Shown in pieces: positions 1-10,433 of a stretch of 64,000 nt of DNA (its first letter is position 1; each line of letters begins with the position of its first letter). Below the pieces are notes generated by a model that was given only the letters and a program-made list of their open reading frames with translations, was not told the origin of the DNA and made no database searches. The position numbers and the translations under genes were made by a program. The stretch is from Paguma larvata (Eukaryota > Chordata > Mammalia > Carnivora > Viverridae): positions 69,723,312-69,787,311 of the forward strand of contig CM057826.1 of assembly GCA_030068075.1 (NCBI GenBank), given 5' to 3'.

Positions 1-46
1 AGAGCCAAAGTCGGATGCTTACGGACTAAGGCACTCAGGTGCCCCT
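1..46 (-). mobile_element. tRNA-Lys-derived carnivore SINE, cut by window edge
   Basis: Antisense 5' head of the felid-type SINE. The reverse complement reads GGGGCACCTGAGTGCC and continues into the A-box region. Only the tRNA-like head lies inside the window; the body and A-tail lie to the left of base 1. Confidence 0.85.
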
Positions 47-624
47 TTTCTTTCAACCCTTAACTACCTCTTTTTATTTATTCTATATTATTTTACTACC
101 CATTATTCTTATGAATACTGAATAGAAATATCAGTAAATGTGAATTCTGTCTTGTTAATTTATTTAAAGGAACTGTTTGTCTCACTCTTAAATATGAAGC
201 GTGGATGGATTTTAGAAAGCCACCATTATCTCTTTAAGGAGTTATTTTGTAGTTTTAGTGTATTAATTCATGTTGTCCTACCATAATATTTGGATTAACA
301 AATTTTTACCTTTTGAAACTTTATTACTACTTTAATTGGATAACATAATTACTTAAAATCAGGTATTTCATTTTAAATCATTTATGCAACTACAGATCAT
401 TTCCCGCCTCCCTTTTTTTTTTTTTCACCAGCTTGCTCTCATTGATAACATGACTGGATAACATGACTATATTTTTGTGCTTAAATTATCTCCCATAAAA
501 CCAAGAGCATGTTCTCATGCTAAATATTTGGACTTTTTTATGTTCAACTCTAATATATAAGACAAAAGAAATAAGTAAGTGAAAATTTCTATGTTAAATC
601 TTGTCTTTGTGGGAATTCTGCCAT
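47..624. other. AT-rich stretch, nothing recognised
   Basis: There is no convincing ORF, RNA gene or repeat family here. The only structure I see is a T tract at about 412-425. It may be unique intergenic DNA or a repeat too diverged to read by eye. Confidence 0.5.
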
Positions 625-629
625 TCATT

Positions 630-800
630 TCCTGTAAACTTGTTCAGTAAAGTCCCAGATAGTAAATAATTTAAACTTGGAGGGTCATATGATCCCTGTC
701 TCAAATATTCAAGTAGATTGTTGCCATACAGAGCAGTATACAATATTAAATGAGTACGGCTGTGTTCCAATAAAACCTTATTAGGGACACTGAAACAACC
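630..800 (+). mobile_element. MER20-like hAT-Charlie DNA transposon relic
   Basis: It contains CCAGATAGTAAATAATTTAA, then GATCCCTGTCTC, then GGCTGTGTTCCAATAAAACC. These phrases occur in this order in a short non-autonomous hAT element that I believe is MER20. It is heavily mutated and non-coding. The antisense 77-codon frame over 594-827 is incidental. The 3' terminal inverted repeat is not readable. Confidence 0.65.
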
Positions 801-829
801 ATTGAATTGAAGGAAGAAACTGATCATTC

Positions 830-2320
830 TACAATAATAGTTGTAGATTTCATTACTGAACTTTCAATAATGGATCTAACATTTTGACAGAACTTCAAAA
901 GGTAATATGGGATTAGATCAACAGTATAAACCAACTATATCAAACAGACATGCTGAACATTCCACACAGCAACAAAAAAGTATGCATTCATCTCAAATGC
1001 ACATACTGCATTTTCCACGATAGATCATATGTTACCCCATAAAATACTTTTCAATGCATTTTAAAAGATTGAAATAATACAAAGTATGCTTTATGACTAC
1101 AATAGAATAAAAGTCGAAATCAACAGCACAGGGAAACTGGAATATGTGTGGAAATTAAACAGACTCTTAACATAGCCTTAAAAACAAAAAGTCAAGGGAA
1201 AATCACTAGAGAAATTATAAAATACTTTGAGATGAGTAAAAATAAAATCTAAACATACCAAAACTTTTAGGATACAACAAAATCAGTGCTCAGAGAGAAA
1301 TGTATAGCCATAAATGCCCACATTTAAAAAAAAAAACAAGAAAAACTTCAAATCAATAACCTAATTATATATACCATAAGGAACTAAACAAAGAATATCA
1401 AACTAAATCCAAGCAGAAGAAAGGAGATAATAAAGATTAGAATAGAGATAAAATAGAGATGAGAAAAGCAATAGAAATAATTAATAAAACCAAATGTTGG
1501 TTTTTTTGAAAAGATAAAAAAGTAATATATCTTTAGTGAGACTGAAGAAAATAAAGAATACACCATAACTAAAATGGTAAAAAAAAAAATGAATGCAGGC
1601 ATTACTACTGGCCTTACAAAAACTAAAAGATCATGACAAGTTGTATGTCAAAAAAATTACATATCTAGATAAAATAGACAAAAATCCTAGAAACACAAAA
1701 ATTACCAAATCAGATTAAAATAGAAAGTCTAAACATATCTATAACAAGTAAAGAAATTAAGATATTAATAGTCTCCCAACAAAGAAAAGTCCAGGACCAA
1801 ATGGCTTCACTGAGCCATGTATTCTACCAAACTATAAAGAAGATTTAAGACCAATCAGACTCAAACTCTTCCAAAGATATAAAAGAGGAAGGAGCACTCC
1901 TGACACATTCTCTGAATCCAGTATTACTCTGATACACAAGATGCCACAACAAAAGTAGATAACAGTCTTTATTCATGATTAATATAGATAGAACAGTCCT
2001 CAACAACAACAACAACAACAAAAAACAGCAAATCAAATTCAACAGTACATTGAAAGAATGATACATCCTGAAGAAGTATGATTTATCCCACAAACACAAA
2101 GGTGATTCAACACAAGAAACCCAATTAATGTAACACATGACGTTAATAGAATAAAGGGAAAAAAAATCACATGATTATCTCAATAGATGGAGAACAAGGT
2201 TTGATAAAATCCAACCTTCTTTCATTATAAAAACTCTTCACCAAACTAGGAGCAGAGGGAGCTTCCTTAAAATGATAAAGTGCATTATCAAAAACTCACA
2301 GCTAACATCACACTCAATTG
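830..2320 (+). mobile_element. Old L1 LINE, ORF2 part (first segment)
   Basis: Decayed L1 ORF2 in the sense direction. It has endonuclease-region phrases near 950-1060 (cacattcatctcaaatgcac-like, then a 'gatcatatgttac' motif). Reverse-transcriptase phrases follow near 1790-1950 (GTCCAGGACCAAATGGCTTC, then AGAGGAAGGAGCACTCCTGA). Stops and frameshifts are frequent, so this is a pseudogene. A CAA run lies at about 2000-2022. The element is interrupted at 2321 by an antisense L1 and resumes at 2582. Its layout and 3' end suggest an old L1M-type element. Confidence 0.85.
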
Positions 2321-2581
2321 TTCTTTTATAGTTTTTATTACATGTTAATATTTTATCATATTTTAATTTTTGATTTAAATTCAAGTTAGTCAACAGTGTA
2401 ATATTAGTTTTGGGTGTAAGATATAGTGATTGAACCATTCCATGTTAAACCTGGTGCTCCTCTCAAGTGCACTCCTTAATCCCCATTACTTATTTAACTC
2501 ATCCTCCATCCACCTCTCCTCTGATGACCATTATTTAAAGAGCAAAGGGAAAAAAAGAGAGAGAGGCAAACCAGGAAACAG
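2321..2581 (-). mobile_element. 5'-truncated L1 3' end with inverted 5' part
   Basis: Bases 2321-2536 are an antisense L1 3'UTR: a T-rich start, TTCAAGTTAGTCAACAGTGT and ACTCCTTAATCCCCATTACT. From about 2537 to 2581 the strand flips, giving sense 3'UTR text that lies just upstream in the element (AAAGAGAGAGAGGCAAACCA). The host L1 bases CATCACACTCAATTG (from 2306) recur as CATCACTCAGTTGTGG (2582-2597). That is a target-site duplication with a two-base indel. The arrangement fits twin-primed insertion. Confidence 0.75.
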
Positions 2582-3682
2582 CATCACTCAGTTGTGGAAG
2601 ACTGAGAACCTTTCTCCTAAGATCAGGAACAAGAAAAGGGTGACTGTTTTCATCACTGCTATTCCATATTATAGTAGAAGTCCTATCAAGAACAAATAGT
2701 CAAGTCAAAGAAATAAAGGGGGATGCACATTGAAAAGAGAGAAGTAGAGCTACTTTTATTCTCAGAGGACATGATGCTATGTAAGAAAATCCTATTGAAC
2801 TTCCTCTTTCCCCTCCAATACACACCCAAAAAACACACAAACTACTTGAGCTAATGATCATATTAAGCACAGTTGTATGGTCAGTTGTTTTTCTATACAC
2901 TATCATTGAAAAACTGAAAAGGAAGTAAAAATTAAAAATTCTATTTATAATGGCATTCAAAGAATGTAACGCTTGGGAATAAATTTAACCAAGGAAGTAA
3001 AATGCATGCAAGTTGAAAGCTACAAATCATTGCTGTAAGTGGTTAAAGACCTAAATAAATGAAAAGCTATCCGATGTTTATTGAATATAAGTCAATATTA
3101 TTAAGATGGCAATATACCTCCAACTATCCGCAAATTCAGTACAGTCTCTATCAAAATTCTAGTGGTTTATTTTGCAGGAATGAAAAGGCTGACCCTTACA
3201 TTCCTGTGAAATTATAAGGGGCCTTGGGTAACCAAAATAATATTGACATGAAAAACAGATAACTCACCCTTCCTAATTTAAATGCTTACTGCAAAGCTAG
3301 TATTATCAAAGTGGTGCGGTATTGCTATAAGCATGCATTAAGGACTAGGAGAATAAAATTGGCAGCCTAGAAGTCAATTTCAATGTTTATAGTCAACGGA
3401 TTTGGTAAGAGAGTCAAGACCATTTATTGGGTAAGGGATTGTCTCTTAAAAAAATATAGGTTTGGAACAACTGAATCATTACATGCAAAAGAAAAAAATT
3501 TAGCTCTATCTCACTCCAGTAAAAAATGAATCAATAACATAAGAACCAAAACTATAAAACTATTTGAAGAAAACACATAAGTCTTTATGACCTAAGATTT
3601 GGCAATGGATTGTTAAATATGACACCAAAACTACAAGGAGCCAAGATAGAAAAATCGGACTTCATAAAAACTAAAATTTTTA
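2582..3682 (+). mobile_element. Old L1 LINE, ORF2 part (second segment)
   Basis: Continuation of the L1 that starts at 830. CCTAAGATCAGGAACAAGAA (2618-2637) resumes the reverse-transcriptase region exactly where the insertion at 2321 broke it. It continues through typical ORF2 3' text (AATTGAAAATTCTATTTATA-like near 2930, 'gaagaaaacacataag' near 3570) to ACTTCATAAAAACTAAAATT at about 3659-3678. There the next insertion begins. No open frame survives. Confidence 0.85.
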
Positions 3683-3822
3683 GTGGCACCTGGGTTCTCA
3701 GTGGGTTAAGTGTCCAACTTCAGCTCAGGTCATGATCTCACGGTTGGTGAATTCAAGCCCCACGTCAGGCTCTCTGCTGTCAGCACAGAGCCCACTGTGG
3801 ATCTTACCTCCCTCTCCCTGAT
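3683..3822 (+). mobile_element. Carnivore SINE without tail, fused to L1 3' end
   Basis: It runs from the SINE head (GTGGCACCTGGGTTCTCAGT) through the A- and B-box regions and the CTCTCTGCTGTCAGCACAGA segment to CCTCCCTCTCCCTG. It then stops, without the TCTGCCCC tract and A-rich tail every other sense copy has. It abuts L1 3' sequence on the same strand. It could be a template-switch chimera or a copy trimmed by deletion. Confidence 0.85.
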
Positions 3823-3856
3823 TGTATTGATAAAGAGGATGTAGTATATATATGTG

Positions 3857-3910
<54 letters not shown>

Positions 3911-4345
3911 GCAATATTATGTTATTATATAGAATATATTATTCCATAATATATTATGGGATATTACTCAATCAAAAATAATGAAATCTTACCACTTGCC
4001 CCTGCATGTTTGGAGTTAGAGGTTATTATGCTAAGAAAAATAATTCAGTCTGTAAAAAACAAATACCATATGATTTTATTTGTGGAATTTAAGAAACAAG
4101 ACAAATGAACATAGGGCAATGGTAGAGGTAAGAGAGAAAGGGAAGCAAATCGTAAGAAACTAGTAACTATCGAGAGCAAACTAAGGGTTGATGGAGGGAG
4201 ATGGTGGTGGGCATTAAGGAGAATGTTTGTGATGAGCACTGGGTGTAGTATGTAAGTGATGAATAACAAAATTCTACACCTGAAACCAATTTTACTATAT
4301 ATGTTAACTAGCTAGAATTTAAATTAAAACTTGAAATGAAGTCAA
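3823..4345 (+). mobile_element. L1 3' end (ORF2 terminus and 3'UTR)
   Basis: Sense L1 3' end: GATAAAGAGGATGTAGTATA, then ATGAAATCTTACCACTTGCC, ACAAATACCATATGATTTTA, GATGAGCACTGGGTGTAGTA and CACCTGAAACCAATTTTACT. The end is an A-rich AATTTAAATTAAAACTTGAA tail. It sits inside the older L1, which resumes at about 4346 with CAAATGACATTACAAAG. A TA/TG microsatellite has expanded inside it. No clear target-site duplication was found. Confidence 0.85.
3843..3908. repeat. (TA)n/(TG)n microsatellite
   Basis: About 35 bases of TA/TG mixture, then an uninterrupted (TG) run of roughly 14 units at about 3878-3907. It has expanded from the TATATATA tract normally present near the L1 3' end. Alternating purine-pyrimidine DNA of this length is likely length-variable. 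Confidence 0.9.
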
Positions 4346-5335
4346 ATGACATTACAAAGAAAATTAAGAGATAACTGACAGAATGGGAAAAACAATTTTC
4401 AAATTGAATATCTGGTAAAAACTTAATATCCAGACTGTGTAAAGAGTCTTACAACTTGTCAACAAAATAACAACCTATTTAAAAAATGTGCAGTGGGCTT
4501 AGGCAGATATTTCTCCAAATAGGATGTACCAATGGCCAATAAGCACATGAAAAATATGTAAAATCATTAGTTTATGGAAATGAAAATCAAAACTATCATG
4601 AGATAATTAGTTTACACCCTCTGGGATGGCTCTAATCAAAAAGCATAAAATAATGAGCCCTGGCAAAAATGTGGTTGAATAGCAATCCCAGGACACTGCT
4701 GATAAGCATGAAAAATGGAACAGCCACTTTGGAAAACATTTTGGTGGTTTCCCAAAAAGTTAAACATAGAAATAACATATGACACAGCACTTCCATTCCT
4801 CGATTTATACCCCAAAGAAATGAAAACATATGTTCATGCTGCCGAAACTTGTACAGAAAGATTTATGGCACCATTGTTCACAGTAGCCAATTTTGGAAAC
4901 AATGTTCACCAATTGATGACTGAATAAACAAATCCTGTTATATATTTATGATATTCAGACAATGGAATATTATTCAGGCATAAAGGGAACAAAGTATTGA
5001 TACATGCTACCACAAGGATGAAACATGAAAACATTTTGTTAAGTAAAAGAATGCAGATACAAAAGGTCACATATTTTGTTATTCTTTTATATGATATATC
5101 TGGAATAGGCAAATCCACAAAGACTGAAAACAGTTTCAAGATTACCAAGGCATGGATGGAAGGGAAAGTAACTGATTACATAATGGGTTCAGGATGTTTT
5201 TCAGAGATGATGATGTTTTGAAACTTGAAACAGGGAAGACTGTACAACATTGTGAGTATACTAAATGCCGCTGATTTGTGTGCTTTGAAATTGTTTACTG
5301 TTTGATTTGTGAATTTATTTTTAATAAAATTACTA
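4346..5335 (+). mobile_element. Old L1 LINE, 3' end (third segment)
   Basis: Last part of the L1 beginning at 830. It has CAGAATGGGAAAAACAATTT, the ORF2 C-terminal 'ggacactgctgataag' region, ACAGTAGCCAATTTTGGAAA and TTCAGACAATGGAATATTAT. An old-type 3'UTR follows (GACTGTACAACATTGTGAGT, then a TTAATAAAATTACTAATAAA end). The 3'UTR differs from that of the younger L1 copies here, which supports an L1M-class assignment. Small ORFs in it (for example 4715-4927) are ORF2 remnants. Confidence 0.85.
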
Positions 5336-6172
5336 ATAAAGACAAAAATAAATAATGAAAATAAAGAGAATAAAACAATGTTAGAACAAGTCACAAATAA
5401 AAAGTATTAATATTTCATGTTAAATCAAATGGAAAGTAAGTAGTATTGGTAAGATTAAAATTTGGGGAAAAGAATAATTAAAAGTGACTAAGAAAGATTC
5501 AAAGGTCATCATAGTTTTAAACTTATTATATCTCAAATGATCTATTTCCAGAATAAATCACCAGTTTTAAAGAGAACAATAAGTGTACATGTCACTGCAA
5601 GAATATGTAAGAATATTATAATAGAATATTATATTCATATAATCTAATAGATAATATAGAAATTGTGTTGTTTATCTTAAAATGTAAATGAAAATATATT
5701 CTAACTTGTAGATAACTATTTAATGAAAAAAATAAGAAAGGTGATGTCAAATAACTTCTAAACACATATAAATTAGTCAATTAATTCAACTTTAAATGAA
5801 ATTTTATTATTATGCTATTTAAAATATTTATAATTAGGTATAGTCTTTATTTTTTGAGAAACATTTAATGCTTATACTAACACCTTAAAGATTCTTAACA
5901 CAAATCTATAATCAAATCTTATCAATAGATGCAAAAATTGTTTATTTCAAAAGTATAGTATAATATCCAATAATTTATGTAGGGATTATCATATTTATGC
6001 AAGAAATAGAATTAATTCCTAAATTAAGGACTTAAATTTATAATTAAAGTACAGAAAACATATATATTTTGTGCTATATACCATTGGACATTTTCACTCA
6101 TTTCTTTTAAATTTTGTGTTTCCAATGTGAGCTTGTGACTTTCGGATACTTTACAAACATTCAGTATAATTT
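5336..6172. other. Very AT-rich unassigned spacer
   Basis: No gene or repeat is recognised. It contains short AT-only palindromic patches, such as GAATATTATAATAGAATATT at about 5612-5631. It separates the two sense L1 copies. Confidence 0.5.
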
Positions 6173-6942
6173 ACAGACTAATAACTAGCAAAGACATTGA
6201 GTCCGTAATCAAAAAGATTCCCAATAAACAAAAGTCCAGGACCAGATGGTTTCACAAGTAAATTATGCCAAACATTTGAAGAAGAGTTAATACCTATTCT
6301 TCTCAAACTATTCCAGAAAATAGAAGAAGAAGGAATGTTCTCAAATTTATTCCATGAAGGCAACATTATCCTGATGCCAAAACCAGATAAAGACACCACT
6401 AAAAGGAGAACTACAGTCCAATTTCCCTGAAGAACATAGATGCAAAAATTCTCAATAAAATTCTAGCAAGCTAAATTCAACAATACATTAAAAAAATCAT
6501 TCACCATGATAAATAGGACTTATTCCTGTTGCAAAAGTAATTTGATATTCAGAAAGCAATCGATGTGATACATCACATCAAAAAAAGAAAGGATAAGAAC
6601 ATATGATCATTCAATAGGTGTAGAAAAAGTATTCGACTAAGTGCAACATCCATTCATTATAAAAACCCTCAGCAAGAGGAAACACACTTTAATGTAATAA
6701 AGCCCCTCTATGAAAAACTCGAGGTAATATCATCCTGATTGGGGAAACACTGAGATCTTTTCCCTTAAGTCAGGAATAAGACAAGGATGTCCACTCTCAC
6801 CACATTTGTTCATCATAGTACTGGAAATCTTATCCTCAGCAATCAGATAACAAAAGTAAATAAAAGAGATCCAAACTTTTAAGGAAGAAGTAAAACTTTC
6901 AGTATTTAAATGACATGATACTATATATAGAAAACCCTAAAG

Positions 6943-6988
6943 ACTCCACGCATACACACATGCACACGCACGCACACATATATAAATA
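6943..6988. repeat. (CA)n-like imperfect microsatellite inside L1
   Basis: Imperfect CA/CG/TA alternating run, including CACATGCACACGCACGCACA. It interrupts ORF2 of the surrounding L1 and is therefore post-insertional or a feature of a subfamily. Confidence 0.7.
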
Positions 6989-8383
6989 CTGCTAGATATT
7001 CATATAGTCAGTGAAATGAAATACAGATATTTAGTAAAGTCACAGGATACACATTCATTGTACAGAAATCTGTTGCATTTCTACACACCAATAATGAAGC
7101 AGCAGCAAATAAATTAAGGAATCAATCCCACTTACAACTGCATACAAAATAATAAGATACCTGGGAATAAGCTTAATCAAGAAGTGAAAGACCTCTACTC
7201 TGAAATCTATAAAACACTGACTAAAGAAATTGAAGATGACACAAAGAAATGGAAAGATATTCCATGATCATGGATTGGAAGGATAAATACTGATAAAATG
7301 TCTATACTACACAAAGCAATCTACACTTTCAATGTAATCCCTATCAAAACATCAACAGCATTTTTCACAGAACTAGATCAAACAATCCTAAAATTTGTAT
7401 GGAACCACAAATACCCTGTCGAATAGCCAAAATAATTTTTAAAAAGAACAGCAAAGACGGAGGCATCACAATTCTGGACTTCAAGTTATATTACAAGGCT
7501 ATAGTAATGAAAGCAATATGGTACTGGTACAAAAATAAACACATAGATCAACAGAACAGAATAGAAAATCTAGAAATTAACCCACAATTATAATGTCAAA
7601 TAATCTTCAACAAAACAGGAAATAATATCAGTGGTAAAAAAGAATGTCTCTTCAACAAATTGTGTTGGGAAAACTGGACAACAACATTCAAAAGAATGAA
7701 ACTGGACCACTTTCTTACACCAAAAATAAATTCAAAATGTAGAAGAGACCCTAAATGTGAGACAGAAAATCATCAAAGATCTAGAAAAGAACACAAATAG
7801 TAATCTCTTACTAGCCATAGCAACACTTTCTAGATATGTCTCCTGAGGCATGGGAAATAAAACAAAAATTATCGGGACTATCAAAATAAAAAGCTTCTAC
7901 ACGGCAAAGGAAACAGGCAATGAAACTAAAAGGCAGTCTACAGAATGGAGAAGATAGTTGCAAATGACATATCTAATAAAGGGTTAGTATCCAAAATGTA
8001 TGAAGAACTGATACAGTTCAACACTCCAAAAACAAACAATCCAATTGAAAATGGGCAGAAGACACAAACAGACATTTCTCCAAAGAAGACAGGTGGCAAA
8101 CAGACACATGAAAAGATGCTCATCGTCACTGATCATTAGAGAAATGCAAATCAAAACTGCAATGAGATATCACTTCACACCTGTCAGATAGCTAAAATCA
8201 CCAACACAAAAAACAACAGGTGTGGGCAAGAATGTGGAGAACGGGGAATCCTCTTGCCCTATTGGTGAGAATGTCAACTGGCATAAGCACTTTGGAAAAC
8301 AGTATGGAGTTTCCTCAAAATGTTAAAAATAGAACCAGCCTATGATCCAGCAATTGCACTACTGGCTATTTAGCTCCAAAATA

Positions 8384-8418
8384 AAAAACAAAAACAAAAC
8401 AACAACAACAACAAAAAC
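8384..8418. repeat. (AAC)n run inside L1
   Basis: A-rich run with about six AAC units (AACAACAACAACAACAAAAA). It occupies the position of the 'tatttacccc..aaa' segment of L1 ORF2 just upstream of the inserted SINE. Confidence 0.75.
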
Positions 8419-8446
8419 ACTAATTCAAAAAATACATGGACCCTAT

Positions 8447-8644
8447 GGGGTGTCTGGGTGGCTCAGTCGGTTGAGCTGTCCACCTCTTGGTTGCCATGAT
8501 CTGGCAGTTTTATGGGTTTGAGACCCACATCAGGCTTTGCACTGACAGTGTGGAACCTGCTTGGGATTCTCTCTCTCTCCCTCTCTCTACCTCTCCCATT
8601 CACTCTGTCTCTGCCTCTCTCAGAATAAGTAAACTTAAAAAAAA
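8447..8644 (+). mobile_element. Carnivore SINE inserted in L1
   Basis: Complete sense copy: GGGGTGTCTGGGTGGCTCAG head, CAGGCTTTGCACTGACAGTG middle, CTCTCTCCCTCTCTCTACCT tract and an AATAAGTAAACTTAAAA tail. The flanks AAAAAATACATGGACCCTAT and AAAAAATACATGCACTCCTA are the target-site duplication. They also represent the uninterrupted L1 text. The insertion is later than the L1. Confidence 0.95.
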
Positions 8645-9170
8645 TACATGCACTCCTATGTTTATAGCAGCATTATTTATAATAGATAAGATATGGAAGT
8701 AGCTCAAATATCCACTGATTGATGGATGGATAAAGAAGATTAGGAGTAATATATATAAATTTTATTGGAATAGTCTTCAGCCACAAAAATTAAGGAAATC
8801 TTGCCCTTTGCAAGGACATGTATGGAGCTAGAGAGTATAATGCTAAGCAAAATAAAGCAGAGCACGAAAAATACCAGATGATTTCACTCATATGTGGAAT
8901 TTAAGAAACATACAAACAAGCAACGGGAAAAAATGAGAGAGAGAGAGAGAGAGAGCAAGAGAGAGAGAAACAGAATCTTAATTATAGAAAACACTGAGGG
9001 GAGGAGAGGGGAGTAGAGGATGGGTTAAATAGGTGATGAGAATTAAGGTATTTCCTTGTCTGGATGAGCAGAGGGTGATGTATGCAAGTGCGGAATCACT
9101 ATATTGTACACCTGAAACTAATATAACACTGTTAACTGACTGGAATTAAAATAAAAACTTAAAAAAAAAA
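8645..9170 (+). mobile_element. Younger L1 LINE, 3' end with poly-A
   Basis: It continues the L1 of 6173. It has TTTATAGCAGCATTATTTAT, GATGGATGGATAAAGAAGAT, GATGATTTCACTCATATGTG and the 3'UTR (GTACACCTGAAACTAATATA, then TGACTGGAATTAAAATAAAA). It ends in about 10 A residues at 9161-9170. A GA microsatellite lies within. Confidence 0.95.
8933..8969. repeat. (GA)n microsatellite in L1 3'UTR
   Basis: GA run of about 11 units, interrupted once by CAA, then GAGAGAGAGA. The same GAGAGAGGCAAACC region occurs unexpanded in other L1 copies of this window. Confidence 0.9.
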
Positions 9171-10180
9171 CACTGAAAAAATTTAATGTAATTCTATGAT
9201 TATTTTCACAAAGCTCATCTACATTCACTATTAATAGTATTCCATAAAACAGTATTGATTTTATTTTCACTGTTTCATTTATTATTGCTTGAATATTAAT
9301 GCTATTAACTTTGTAATATTTGTTGTGTCTGGTCAATTTGCTGAACATTAAATGCATCCTATTTTCTTGGTAGTTTAATCATTTTTATTATTATTTTTAA
9401 TTGTATCGTCAACATTGAATATATATTTGTCATAATGACGGAATGCTAGAATTCTATTTCCTTATTACCAAATTCTCTGTATTTTCAGAATAAGGTCATG
9501 TAATATTGAGGTAATATAAATTACAATGCTTGGTGATTATGTAAATACCTCTAACGTTTCACTATTGTAATTTATGATGGACATACTTCTTGTCTTAATT
9601 TATCGGTTCTCTGTGCAGGAGTTTGTTCAATAACTTTAGAGAATGTTCTAAATTAATTTTGTGCTTTATTGAACTTTATGGGAATTGCAGTGGTATAAGT
9701 ATGTATATAATGGGTTTTTGTTTTGTTTTGTTTTTCTGGGTTTTTTTTTTTTTTTTTGGTGTTTTTAATATGCTAGCTGGTGCATGAAACAAAACCCAGC
9801 ATTTCAGTTGATGTATGCAATAGAGGCTTCTATTTTACTCTTGCGGTAATCCAATATGGGTTTTTAGCGAACGGTTTTTCTCTACATGTGAATCAGGGAT
9901 CCAGTGGCCTTGTACTGTATGCTTTACCGTGCGTTAGGGCCTCCGTTAGCTGGAAGGTCGCTTCAGCTCCCGTCCTTTTCAAGAGAACTATCCACTTCTT
10001 TCAAAGAAGATGGGAATGAGGTAGAACTGGAAAATGCAGTTCCTGGATGGTCAGTGTTTTTTCAGCAGCAACTGTTTATAGAGAAGTTGGAACATGAATG
10101 ATTAAGTTTACTGCTAAAAAAGTAACTGCCTATAATTGATGAGACTTAGTTAAGCATCACACTCCTTCCTACCTTATTCA
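9171..10180. other. Unassigned DNA with T/G-rich tract
   Basis: No family is recognised. A (TTTTG)n/T tract covers about 9718-9762. Bases 9780-10110 are more GC-rich and contain two overlapping short frames (79 and 65 codons) without homology I can name. That part could be single-copy or an unrecognised old repeat. Confidence 0.45.
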
Positions 10181-10185
10181 TTTTT

Positions 10186-10433
10186 GTCTGTTTTTTTTTT
10201 TTGTTTGTTTGTTTGTTTTGTTTTGTTTTTTAATGTTTATCTTTGAGAGAGTGAGAAAGAGCCAGAACACGAGCAGGGGAGGGGCAGAGAGAAACTGAGA
10301 CAGAATACAAAGCAGGCTCCAGGCTCTGAGCTGCCGGCGCAGAGCCTGGTTTCAGGCTCGAACTCACAGATCACGAGATCATGACCTGAGCTGAAATCGG
10401 ATGCTTAACTGACTGAGCCACCCAGTTACCCCC
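10186..10433 (-). mobile_element. Carnivore SINE, antisense
   Basis: Antisense copy. A long T/GT-rich A-tail complement spans 10186-10231, followed by TAATGTTTATCTTTGAGAGA, CCAGGCTCTGAGCTGCCGGC and GAGATCATGACCTGAGCTGA. The head is at ACTGAGCCACCCAGTTACCC. A possible decayed target-site duplication is CCTTATTCATTTTT (10172-10185) against CCTTAATCCTTTTT (10432-10445). The small minus-strand ORF at 10379-10561 starts outside and runs into this SINE. Confidence 0.9.

Larger units (their letters stand above)
6173..8446 (+). mobile_element. Younger L1 LINE, ORF2 RT domain to 3' part
   Basis: 5'-truncated sense L1. It starts in the ORF2 reverse-transcriptase region (AGTCCAGGACCAGATGGTTT) and reads continuously through GAATAAGACAAGGATGTCCA, the 'cctgggaataagcttaatc' region and CCTGTCAGATAGCTAAAATC. 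Fragments stay open over short distances: 7399-7593 (a [10 protein letters not shown] segment) and 7945-8139 ([20 protein letters not shown]), both typical L1 ORF2p C-terminal text. Frameshifts and stops break the protein. It is less diverged than the L1 at 830-5335. The left edge has no certain target-site duplication. Confidence 0.9.

Noticed and set aside
7399..8139. Open fragments that look like a reverse-transcriptase-associated protein
   Set aside because: They are L1 ORF2p pieces in a frameshifted, 5'-truncated element. Recorded as part of the L1, not as genes.
9780..10101. GC-richer segment with two overlapping frames
   Set aside because: There is no protein family, promoter or splice signal I can defend. 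Left as unassigned.
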